Source: Firmicutes bacterium UBA4049
GTDB lineage: Bacteria; Bacillota; Desulfotomaculia; Desulfotomaculales; Nap2-2B
Direction of reading: 5' to 3'
Assembly: GCA_002382755.1 (NCBI GenBank)
Contig: DFZT01000022.1
Coordinates: forward strand, 1 to 6,348
DNA: 6,348 bases
Shown piece after piece: positions 1 through 4,945 of this stretch; position 1 is the first letter of the stretch; each line of letters opens with the position of its first letter. The position numbers and the translations under genes are program-made. The notes under the pieces were generated by a model. That model worked only from the letters and a program-made list of their open reading frames with translations. It made no database searches and was not told the origin of the DNA.

Positions 1-48
1 GACAGGGCGAATTTGTTCTTTTTTAGAGACTTGTTTCGTTATTCAGGC

Positions 49-54
49 TATAAT
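49..54 (+). promoter_or_regulatory. Candidate -10 box upstream of the stalk-domain gene
   Basis: A perfect TATAAT hexamer lies about 104 bases before the first gene. No good -35 hexamer sits 16-18 bases upstream; the best is TAGAGA at 24-29 with a 19-base gap. This is therefore only a weak sigma-A promoter candidate. If used, it gives a leader of nearly 100 bases, in which no riboswitch is recognisable. Confidence 0.35.
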
Positions 55-157
55 TAACCCAAAGGCAGGTGAATTACCAGAATCAGAGAACAAAAACATA
101 TGTTCGTGTGTCTAAATAAGTAGAAAGTATTGCCAAAACGAAAGGAGAAACGAAAAA

Positions 158-1243
158 ATGCGCAAAACTATCATCCTGTTGACCCTCATCATTTTAACCC
201 TGTTCGCCTTTGCTGTCCCTGTCCAGGCCGCCCCGACCCACAAAGCAACCTTCGTCGTCGGCCAGGACAGCTACACTGTGGACGAACAAGCGAAGCAAAT
301 GGACGCTAAAACCTTTATTGAAAACAGCAGGACCTATGTGCCTGTGCGGTATCTGGGGGACGCCCTGGGCGCAGAAACCGGCTGGGACGAAAAAACCAGG
401 ACAGTGACCGTAACTCTGGACAGCAAAGTTGTAAAACTGGTCATCGGCAGCAAGGCGCTAAACATTGACGGCCAGACGAAGCAGATGGACGTGGCCCCGT
501 TGATCAAAGACGGCCGCACTTATTTGCCGGCTAGGTGGGTGGCAGAAGCGTTCGGTTACACAGTGAGGTGGAACGCGCAAAACAGGACGGTGTACGTAGG
601 CCCGCCAGTGGAAATAGGAACTTACCCTTTTCCAGCGAAGCTGATCAAGCTGGAGATGGAAGTGGGAAGCAAGAAGGCTGCAGGCACCAGGCCGGACGGA
701 AGCAAGGTGGAGATAACGCTGCCGGAAGCGCCGTATTTGGTAATAGGAACAAAGGATGAAGGCGGTGGAGAGGGTTGGTTTAAAAAGTACCTCATGAAGC
801 AGGGACCTAATCCAGAAGGTGAATATTTTCAGGGAACCGACATTTATAAAACATATCCTCCGTTGGTAGATTCTTCGCAAGACAGTTCTGCCATGTACAT
901 CCCCTTCACAGCCGTGGCAGAAGCGTTCGGCGTGCCTGAGCAGAACATGGTTTGGGACGGGGAGAAGCTGAGGGTGTATGCCCGGCCTGATTGGTATGGG
1001 ATATTCACTCCTGGCAGCAAGGAGATTTTATGGACTGGCGAATGGGGGCCCGAAAAGAAAGCAGAATTGCCTCATCCGGTAAGAGTTAAAAATGGCACGA
1101 TTGTTGTTGCTATAGAGGGCTTTAATGGTATGCTGTTTTCTTGCGGTAGCGGAGATACCTTAATAAAAGCATCTCAACTTGGAGCCCCAAGCAGTTCGGG
1201 AGTTCTTAGTGGCAAGCCATACCTTGGTTGTCGGCCATACTAA
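158..1243 (+). CDS. Secreted stalk-domain (copper amine oxidase N-like) protein
   Basis: This 361-residue protein is predicted to be exported. Residues 1-24 form a signal peptide: a basic start, a long Leu/Ile core, and a cleavage site after VQA. Two copies of the copper-amine-oxidase N-terminal-like (stalk) domain follow at about 30-87 and 93-148. They share the RTYVPVRYLGDALG / RTYLPARWVAEAFG pattern with the WD/WN...RTV strand. A looser third copy at about 246-275 (YIPFTAVAEAFG, then MVWDGEKLRVY) repeats the same 17 bases as copy two (GTGGCAGAAGCGTTCGG). Stalk domains are usually structural modules at the cell surface of Firmicutes; no enzyme motif is visible, and despite the domain name no copper or amine oxidase chemistry should be assumed. 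The start is set by AAGGAG at 142-147, ten bases before ATG. The last 50 residues are Ser/Gly/Cys-rich and match nothing I recognise. A terminator-like hairpin follows. Confidence 0.85.
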   Translation: MRKTIILLTLIILTLFAFAVPVQAAPTHKATFVVGQDSYTVDEQAKQMDAKTFIENSRTYVPVRYLGDALGAETGWDEKTRTVTVTLDSKVVKLVIGSKALNIDGQTKQMDVAPLIKDGRTYLPARWVAEAFGYTVRWNAQNRTVYVGPPVEIGTYPFPAKLIKLEMEVGSKKAAGTRPDGSKVEITLPEAPYLVIGTKDEGGGEGWFKKYLMKQGPNPEGEYFQGTDIYKTYPPLVDSSQDSSAMYIPFTAVAEAFGVPEQNMVWDGEKLRVYARPDWYGIFTPGSKEILWTGEWGPEKKAELPHPVRVKNGTIVVAIEGFNGMLFSCGSGDTLIKASQLGAPSSSGVLSGKPYLGCRPY

Positions 1244-1294
1244 TTATTTTTGGTGTTGGCATATAACTCTTATTAAAAAGGCAGAAGGTCATTA

Positions 1295-1336
1295 GAACAG
1301 GGATTAAGGAAAACTAATCTCTGTTCTTTGTTTTTT
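1295..1336 (+). terminator. Rho-independent terminator (or attenuator)
   Basis: A 12-bp stem (GAACAGGGATTA at 1295-1306 with TAATCTCTGTTC at 1315-1326, one G-U wobble) encloses an 8-base loop and is followed by TTTGTTTTTT. It lies 51 bases after the first gene's stop and only 25 bases before the next ATG. It most simply ends the stalk-domain transcript. Because no promoter fits between the T-run and the next gene, it could also act as an attenuator for that gene. Confidence 0.8.
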
Positions 1337-1347
1337 GAAAAATTTTT

Positions 1348-1354
1348 AAGGAGG
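1348..1354 (+). promoter_or_regulatory. Strong ribosome binding site
   Basis: AAGGAGG, seven bases before ATG 1362, is a full-strength Shine-Dalgarno sequence. It fixes the start of the interrupted secreted-protein gene. No comparable site precedes the internal ATG at 1794. Confidence 0.8.
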
Positions 1355-1361
1355 TTTTTTT

Positions 1362-3194
1362 ATGCGGAAGAAGTTATTAATAGTACCTTTTTTAATGCTG
1401 TTGATTTTATTGGTAACATCTTTACCAGTGTATGCGGATGATATCGAATGGGTTGATCCTGAAACTATCGAATCTCCCTATGCCGGCCGCGAATACACGC
1501 GCCAGCACTGGACGCGTTTTTGGGTAAACGAAACCGGAACCGGCAAAAACTACTGGGACGGCAGCGAGCTCATCGGCCAGGGCTATTGTTCCGTATTCGA
1601 CCGACCCGGCAGTCTTGCCGAAGGCTACACGGCGGTAATGGATCAATAAGATAATGGCATCGGGCTGACTGACGTAAGGCAAAAATTCCTGGAAGCTTTT
1701 GATTTTCATTACGACAACGCTGCCAAAGCATACCCCTGCAGCCCGGCGTGGTACAATGATCCTAAAAACGGGTATGAAAATGCCGGCCTGTACATGTCGG
1801 ACAAATCCGGCTGCCGGTACGACGTGCCCATCACAAAGACGAAGGGAGACAGCTACACCGGGCATCCGGACGTTGGGAAAGCAACCATCAACAACCCCGC
1901 CTGCCTGCGGATAAACAACCCTCCTGCGGACGTGGCCGGCGGATACGACGCTAACGGCAGGAAGTGGTACTGGTACGCCAAGAAAGGCGATCAATACGGC
2001 GAGATCAACCTGACCAAAGGGGCCGCGAAGTCACTGTACTCTGAGAGAAACAGCACCAGCGCGGACATTATCGTGTCGTTTCCTTACGGGCTGCACATGA
2101 ACGATTTAGACGTAACTCTTGATCCCAACCACGTAGAAGACACATTCAAAGCATGGGTCGTCAACACGACGCCCTACAAGGCGGTAAACGTTAAATTCAG
2201 GGCTTACGAACTGGTGAACGGCAAGATGATATTGATAGACGAAAAAACTGGTAAAATACCGGCGATGAACAAAGTAAGCGGGTGGGGCACAACTCTCTAC
2301 GCCTTCAAAGCGCCTGTGCAGCAAAGTGATTACACAGTGATAGCGACGGTAAACATAAACGCTGCGGGCGGTCTTGGTTCCGGCTCCGTCTGCGAACCGC
2401 TGATAACGCAGTACGCGTACGGTTCTCTGGCAGGGTCATACGTCCACGGCGCCGGGGGCGTGACCGAAAAAGCGCTTGGAATAGATTGGCCGAATCGCGC
2501 CATGCCGAACGTCAACTACAACGACAACTACCAGAAGGTGGACATGGCCGGCGGCGTCCCAGTGCCAAGACCCCCCGGCCCCGAGCCGCCGGCGGGTGAG
2601 AAAAACCTGTCCGTGTACGACCTGCACGTATATGACACAGCGACCGGCAAGGACGTGACCAGCTCGATACCAAGCCAGACATTGGGGATAAAAGCGTCTT
2701 ATAAATCCACCTTTAGTGTGGGCGGCTGGGCAAAGCTGAGGTTTTACAGGTACGAAGTGAATTACACCAAACTGACTCAGATAGGCGATAACGTGAACTA
2801 TTACTTTGAACCCGGCGCGGACGTGACTTACGATTACGGCAAGGATTACGCATTTAGTCTTGTCGCAGGGCAATACAAGATAATCGCTTCCATAGATTAT
2901 TACAACAACGGCAACGACCCTGAAAACAACTGGCAAAGCGAGAAGTTCGACGGCACGCACGACGAATCGACTTACGACGACAACAAAAAATCGTACGATT
3001 TGACGTGCAGCGATGCTCCCTACGTGGAGCCGGAGCCTGTGGAGGAAGCTCAATCGGTCTGGTACCCGCCGGTTGCGATTAGCGAAACGCCCGGAGAGGT
3101 GAAAGAGGTGTTGAAGCCTGTTTACGGATACAGGCGTGTACCGCTGATTAAGGATGAAAGAGAAGTTAAGAAGAGGGTAAGGCTGGTTCAATAG
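1362..3194 (+). pseudogene. Large secreted multidomain protein gene interrupted by an in-frame TAA
   Basis: I do not recognise the family. The first part (1362-1649) encodes 95 residues starting with a clear signal peptide (MRKK, a Leu/Ile-rich core, cleavage after VYA at 25). It ends at TAA 1647-1649. The same frame then runs without another stop to TAG at 3192-3194, and the 48 codons after the TAA still read as normal protein (e.g. GLTDVRQKFLEAF). The restored product would be about 610 residues. It has an N-terminal region rich in Trp/Tyr/Gly, a beta-rich segment resembling Ig/CARDB folds (about 235-345), a Pro-rich linker (about 399-414), a second beta-rich domain (about 415-550) and a short charged tail. 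These fold assignments are inferences from composition. The internal ATG at 1794 lacks a ribosome site, so the 466-residue remainder (1794-3194) is probably not made alone. A sequencing error, a fresh nonsense mutation or read-through would all fit. UAA argues against selenocysteine or pyrrolysine. Confidence 0.7.
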
Positions 3195-3200
3195 CAGGGA

Positions 3201-3287
3201 ACCCTGATCCGGTCATGGGTGGCGGAAGCCATCCGGGAGGAACAAGAAAGCCGGGCATAAGAAAAAAACTTAGCGAGTCAAGAACGG
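3201..3287 (+). repeat. Degenerate second copy of the antitoxin gene 3' end (direct repeat, copy 1)
   Basis: These 87 bases match 3976-4062 without gaps, with seven mismatches by my alignment. They encode the last residues of the CopG-type antitoxin (TLIRSWVAEAIREEQESRA, stop TAA at 3258-3260) plus its 3' untranslated DNA. The match stops inside the left arm of the terminator. The fragment begins only seven bases after the stop of the preceding secreted-protein gene. It has no start or ribosome site, so it is a gene remnant. Confidence 0.9.
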
Positions 3288-3377
3288 GATAAACTGGTTA
3301 CGGTATCCCAGAAATTGGATGTGCAAAACGGCAATATTGCCGAATTACACACCAATAAATTTCCAAAGGTTATTTAG
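3261..3377 (+). pseudogene. Short coding-like fragment of unknown origin
   Basis: In the same frame as the antitoxin remnant, 38 sense codons follow its TAA and run to TAG 3375-3377. They read as plausible polar, possibly coiled-coil protein (QERDKLVTVSQKLDVQNGNI). There is no start codon with a ribosome site, so I read it as a truncated piece of another gene joined to the antitoxin remnant. I do not recognise the family, and chance is not excluded over so short a stretch. Confidence 0.3.
3329..3342. repeat. 14-bp perfect palindrome
   Basis: CGGCAATATTGCCG is perfectly self-complementary and lies 75 bases upstream of the toxin-antitoxin -35 box. It could be an operator half-buried in the gene remnant, or simply part of that remnant. 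No function can be assigned from sequence alone. Confidence 0.45.
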
Positions 3378-3417
3378 GGAGTGGCGGAAGAAAGCAACGA
3401 GAAGGCTGCGTAGTGTA

Positions 3418-3447
3418 TTGACAACAGCAGCAATCAAGGTTTAAAAT
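3418..3447 (+). promoter_or_regulatory. Sigma-A promoter of the toxin-antitoxin operon
   Basis: A consensus -35 box TTGACA (3418-3423) is followed after 18 bases by TAAAAT (3442-3447, five of six matches to TATAAT). Transcription should start near 3454. That leaves a leader of only about ten bases before the GTG at 3465, or an essentially leaderless message if GTG 3456 is used. Confidence 0.75.
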
Positions 3448-3464
3448 GAAAGCAGGTGTTGTCA
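3419..3464. promoter_or_regulatory. Inverted repeat spanning the toxin promoter, likely operator
   Basis: TGACAACA (3419-3426) and TGTTGTCA (3457-3464) are perfect inverted copies, 38 bases centre to centre. The left arm overlaps the -35 box. The right arm overlaps the predicted transcription start and ends immediately before the toxin GTG. Type II toxin-antitoxin operons are normally repressed by their DNA-binding antitoxin, so these arms are good candidates for binding by the ribbon-helix-helix antitoxin. That link is inference. Confidence 0.5.
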
Positions 3465-3740
3465 GTGAAGGTAAACCGGTTTGAGTGGGATAAATGGAAT
3501 ACCGGGCATATTGAAGAAAGACACGGGTTTTTTCCTGAAGAGGTTGAAGAAGTCTTTTCCAGTCGTCCGGTGATTCGCAGGGTCCGGGGCGGGAGGTTCG
3601 CCGCCTACGGGCAGACGAAAGAGGGCCGTTACCTGACGGTGATTTTCCACCTTAAGCCCGGCAGCGTTGCCCGCGTCGTTACCGCCAGGGATATGAATAG
3701 ATGGGAACGCCATTATTACTTACAGAGGAGGCGAAATTAG
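3465..3740 (+). CDS. brnT: BrnT-like type II toxin
   Basis: The 91-residue product fits the BrnT family, small RelE-fold ribonuclease toxins that inhibit translation and are neutralised by a downstream antitoxin. The sequence shows the family's early FEWD motif, a xxHIEERHGF helix (the 'KHGVSF' region), the EVF helix, a central RGGRFAAYGQTKEGRYLTVIF beta hairpin, and the C-terminal RVVTARDMNRWERHYY segment corresponding to the RIISAR motif. The GTG at 3465 is preferred because AGGTG lies six bases upstream and the product then begins MKVNRFEWD, as usual for BrnT. GTG 3456 would add three residues. It is followed one base later by the antitoxin gene; toxin-first order is typical of brnTA operons. 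Expression is probably controlled by the promoter and inverted repeat just upstream. The family call is firm; toxicity is not shown by sequence. Confidence 0.85.
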   Translation: MKVNRFEWDKWNTGHIEERHGFFPEEVEEVFSSRPVIRRVRGGRFAAYGQTKEGRYLTVIFHLKPGSVARVVTARDMNRWERHYYLQRRRN

Positions 3741-3741
3741 C

Positions 3742-4035
3742 GTGGCGAAAGAACTTCCGGAGTTTAAAAGCGAAGCAGAAGAGGCCGAATTCTGGGATAC
3801 GCACAACTCCCTGGATTACCTTGAAAGCGATGAACCAGTAGAAATAGAGCTCGACCCTGAACTGGCCGCAAAAATCCGGGAGCGGGCGCAGACCAAAAGG
3901 GTAACCCTGCGCCTGCGGGTGTCCCAGATTGAAGCGGCCAAAGAGATCGCCCGGAAAAAGGACATTCCCTACCAGACCATGATCCGGTCGTGGGTGGCGG
4001 AAGCCATCCGGAGGGAACAGGAAAGCCGGGCATAA
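3742..4035 (+). CDS. brnA: CopG/BrnA-type ribbon-helix-helix antitoxin
   Basis: This 97-residue protein should bind and neutralise the BrnT-like toxin and repress their shared promoter. Its N-terminal part carries the FKSEAEEAEFWDTHNSLDYL signature (residues 8-27) seen in the CopG-antitoxin family, followed by an acidic linker likely to contact the basic toxin. The C-terminal half (about 54-92) is a ribbon-helix-helix domain: the VTLRLRV strand, helix QIEAAKEIARKK, turn, and helix PYQTMIRSWVAEAIRRE. It starts at GTG one base after the toxin stop, with AGGAGG at 3726-3731 inside the toxin's last codons, so translation is probably coupled. A terminator follows 22 bases after the stop. An 87-bp copy of its 3' end lies upstream at 3201-3287. 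The symbol brnA is by role; the sequence is closer to the generic CopG antitoxin type. Confidence 0.85.
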   Translation: MAKELPEFKSEAEEAEFWDTHNSLDYLESDEPVEIELDPELAAKIRERAQTKRVTLRLRVSQIEAAKEIARKKDIPYQTMIRSWVAEAIRREQESRA

Positions 4036-4062
4036 GAAAAAAACATAGCGAGTCAAGAGCGG
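3976..4062 (+). repeat. Direct repeat copy 2 (3' end of the intact antitoxin gene)
   Basis: This is the intact partner of the remnant at 3201-3287, 775 bases downstream. It covers the last 20 antitoxin codons, the stop and the start of the terminator. The two copies flank the whole toxin-antitoxin unit, so recombination between them would delete or duplicate one module. Confidence 0.9.
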
Positions 4063-4086
4063 TCCTAAAAAACGGGCCGCTTTTTT
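4058..4086 (+). terminator. Rho-independent terminator of the toxin-antitoxin operon
   Basis: AGCGGTCC (4058-4065) pairs with GGGCCGCT (4074-4081) with one G-U wobble across an A-rich 8-base loop, followed by a T6 run. It separates the toxin-antitoxin operon from the HU-like gene 46 bases downstream. In the upstream remnant the left arm is cut off and no terminator survives. Confidence 0.85.
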
Positions 4087-4131
4087 ATCAGTCGATTTGT
4101 AGATCAAGGTTTACAGGAAGGAGGAAGTCGA

Positions 4132-4401
4132 ATGCGCACGAAGGAAAAAGTTACTACACCCTGGCTGGTGGCTGAAGTAGCTCGAAGGATGGGATGTTAC
4201 AAAAAGGACGCCAGGGAATTACTGCAACATTTCGCTGATGTAATAGAGGAGAATGTCCAGGCTGGCCGGAAGGTGCAGTTTACCGGCTTGGGCGTATTTT
4301 ACCCAGCGGTTTCTGAGCGCGGGCCCGGCGCGGGGAAAAACGTCAGAGTTAAATTCCGGCCGGCGAAAAGCCTGATAGAGAAAGTCCAGAACGGGAGTTA
4401 A
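4132..4401 (+). CDS. HU/IHF-family DNA-binding protein with shortened arm
   Basis: This is an 89-residue small basic protein of the HU/IHF family, which bends and compacts DNA as a dimer. Residues 1-45 form the two helices of the dimer core (TPWLVAEVARRMG, DARELLQHFADVIEENVQAG). Residues 46-56 match the family hairpin start (KVQFTGLGVFYP, compare V-L-x-GFGTF). The end (VRVKFRPAKSLIEKV) matches the C-terminal strand and helix. The segment between F56 and F75 is 18 residues, against about 28 in ordinary HU. It lacks the RxGRNPxTG arm with the DNA-intercalating proline; only SERGPGAGKN remains. DNA binding may thus differ from true HU. AAGGAGG at 4118-4124 fixes the ATG. No convincing promoter is visible in the 46 bases after the upstream terminator. 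In mobile elements such proteins can assist integrase complexes; here that is inference. Confidence 0.8.
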   Translation: MRTKEKVTTPWLVAEVARRMGCYKKDARELLQHFADVIEENVQAGRKVQFTGLGVFYPAVSERGPGAGKNVRVKFRPAKSLIEKVQNGS

Positions 4402-4418
4402 CCGGAATGCGGAATCGG

Positions 4419-4442
4419 AAATTTGCCATCGATGGCAAATTT
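4419..4442. repeat. 24-bp perfect palindrome after the HU-like gene
   Basis: The 12 bases AAATTTGCCATC (4419-4430) are followed directly by their exact reverse complement. It lies 17 bases after the HU-like stop. In RNA it could form a 10-bp hairpin on a TCGA loop, but there is no long T-run, so it is a poor rho-independent terminator. An operator or protein-binding site is as likely. Confidence 0.7.
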
Positions 4443-4533
4443 GGATACTGCTAAAGTGTTTGCATTGTTAATCATACCAGAAGGGGAACAAAGCTCATTG
4501 GAATATTTTTTCAGTGAGTTTTTCACAAGCTGA
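4432..4533 (+). other. 33-codon open frame containing repeat copy A (doubtful gene)
   Basis: An ATG inside the right arm of the palindrome opens a frame of 33 codons ending TGA 4531-4533. It begins MANLDTAKVFALLII and ends in the repeat-encoded PEGEQSSLEYFFSEFFTS. No Shine-Dalgarno sequence precedes it, so translation is doubtful. It is listed because both repeat copies carry the same C-terminal peptide. Confidence 0.2.
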
Positions 4534-4539
4534 TCTTTG
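4473..4539 (+). repeat. 67-bp direct repeat, copy A
   Basis: This matches 4722-4788 with three differences in 67 bases. It contains a 7-bp hairpin (CTCATTG 4494-4500 with CAGTGAG 4512-4518, one G-U wobble) followed by TTTTT, which looks like a weak terminator. CAAAG and CTTTG near its ends could form an outer stem. In one frame it encodes PEGEQSSLEYFFSEFFTS and stop. Confidence 0.9.
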
Positions 4540-4721
4540 AAATGTGAAATGTGGCTTGCCTGCCACACGCAGGAGGAAATTGCGGAGGCGGTGGGATATT
4601 CATGAACAACAATAGAAACAATTTTGACGGAATGGTTTCAGGGAACTGAAACGTCAAAACTCACTGAAAATCACAAAGCCGCCGCCAACCACCTGGTGGA
4701 CTTTGACCCGCCAATCTATAA
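4540..4721 (+). pseudogene. Fragment resembling ParB-domain DNA methylase, broken
   Basis: One frame, with only a TGA at 4603-4605, reads WLACHTQEEIAEAVGYS, stop, then TTIETILTEWF, then KAAANHLVDFDPPIYNI. The first part is a helix-turn-helix of the TQEEIAEAVG type. The second resembles the D-F-x-P-P-I-Y-N stretch that in phage-type ParB-domain/DNA methyltransferase proteins links the HTH to the methylase domain (family knowledge from memory, unverified). The start, the catalytic part and the end are all missing, and the piece is bracketed exactly by the two 67-bp repeats, so it is a gene relic. A 7-bp hairpin with a GGAA tetraloop (4635-4652) lies inside it, probably incidentally. Confidence 0.5.
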
Positions 4722-4788
4722 CATTCCGGAAGGGGAACAAAGCTCACTGGAATATTTTTTCAGTGAGTTTTTCACAAGCTGATCTTTG
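4722..4788 (+). repeat. 67-bp direct repeat, copy B
   Basis: This is the second copy, 249 bases after copy A. Its hairpin is fully paired (CTCACTG 4743-4749 with CAGTGAG 4761-4767) and followed by TTTTT. The methylase-like frame runs into it and ends on its TGA (4780-4782). All three differences from copy A are silent in that frame. Confidence 0.9.
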
Positions 4789-4892
4789 CGGCAATCGAAA
4801 ATCAAGAGGTGAAAATTACCCTTTTGAAGGGGGGGGGCAAGAACCCGGCAGGAAAAATAACGATAGAGAAGGCGTATTTTAAGCGAAAATAG
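4767..4892 (+). pseudogene. Coding-like C-terminal fragment with G9 run
   Basis: A frame open from the previous stop (4764-4766) to TAG 4890-4892 reads as credible protein in its second half: AAIENQEVKITLLKGGGKNP followed by AGKITIEKAYFKRK. I do not recognise it. No start with a ribosome site exists, so it is probably the 3' end of a lost gene joined to repeat copy B. The nine consecutive G bases (4829-4837) encode part of the Gly triplet and are prone to slippage. Confidence 0.3.
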
Positions 4893-4945
4893 TTTTCCAT
4901 GTAGTTTTCTATAGGGCAGCGGCTGAACGTTCGAATTTGCCCTAT
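4890..4945. promoter_or_regulatory. Direct and nested inverted repeats upstream of the excisionase gene
   Basis: Two copies of TAGTTTTC (from 4890 and 4902, 12 bases apart) are followed by a perfect inverted repeat ATAGGGCA (4911-4918) / TGCCCTAT (4938-4945). The palindrome GAACGTTC (4925-4932) sits almost exactly at its centre. This clustered symmetry 70-130 bases before an excisionase gene suggests binding sites for a regulator, the excisionase or the integrase; which one is unknown. No convincing -35/-10 pair was found between here and the gene. Confidence 0.45.

Noticed and set aside
1220..1440. AT-rich block (about one third GC by rough count) crossing from the first gene's end into the second gene's start, considered as transferred DNA
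   Set aside because: Intergenic DNA, a terminator and a signal-peptide coding region are normally AT-rich, so no transfer need be assumed.
2436..3191. Long open frame on the minus strand opposite the secreted-protein gene (also 1422-1994 and 458-880)
   Set aside because: These are shadows of the + strand coding sequence: no signal peptide, domain or ribosome site fits, and the composition is that of a reversed gene.
1794..3194. Independent 466-residue gene starting at the internal ATG
   Set aside because: There is no Shine-Dalgarno sequence, and 48 good codons precede it in the same frame after the TAA. It is the tail of the interrupted gene.
4399..4413. 15-bp match TAACCGGAATGCGGA to 5837-5851, considered as an attachment-site pair
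   Set aside because: The second copy encodes the conserved LTGMRIGE catalytic motif of the integrase, an unlikely place for an att core, and the match does not extend. Most likely chance.
4635..4652. GTTTCAG-GGAA-CTGAAAC hairpin resembling a CRISPR repeat end
   Set aside because: There is only one copy, no spaced array and no cas genes; it lies inside the methylase-like relic.
4402..4827. All stops after the HU-like gene in its own frame are TGA (4531, 4603, 4780, 4810, 4825), hinting at TGA recoding
   Set aside because: Intact genes here contain no in-frame TGA, the fragments have no ribosome sites, and the joined translation is a patchwork. Decay of gene relics explains it better.
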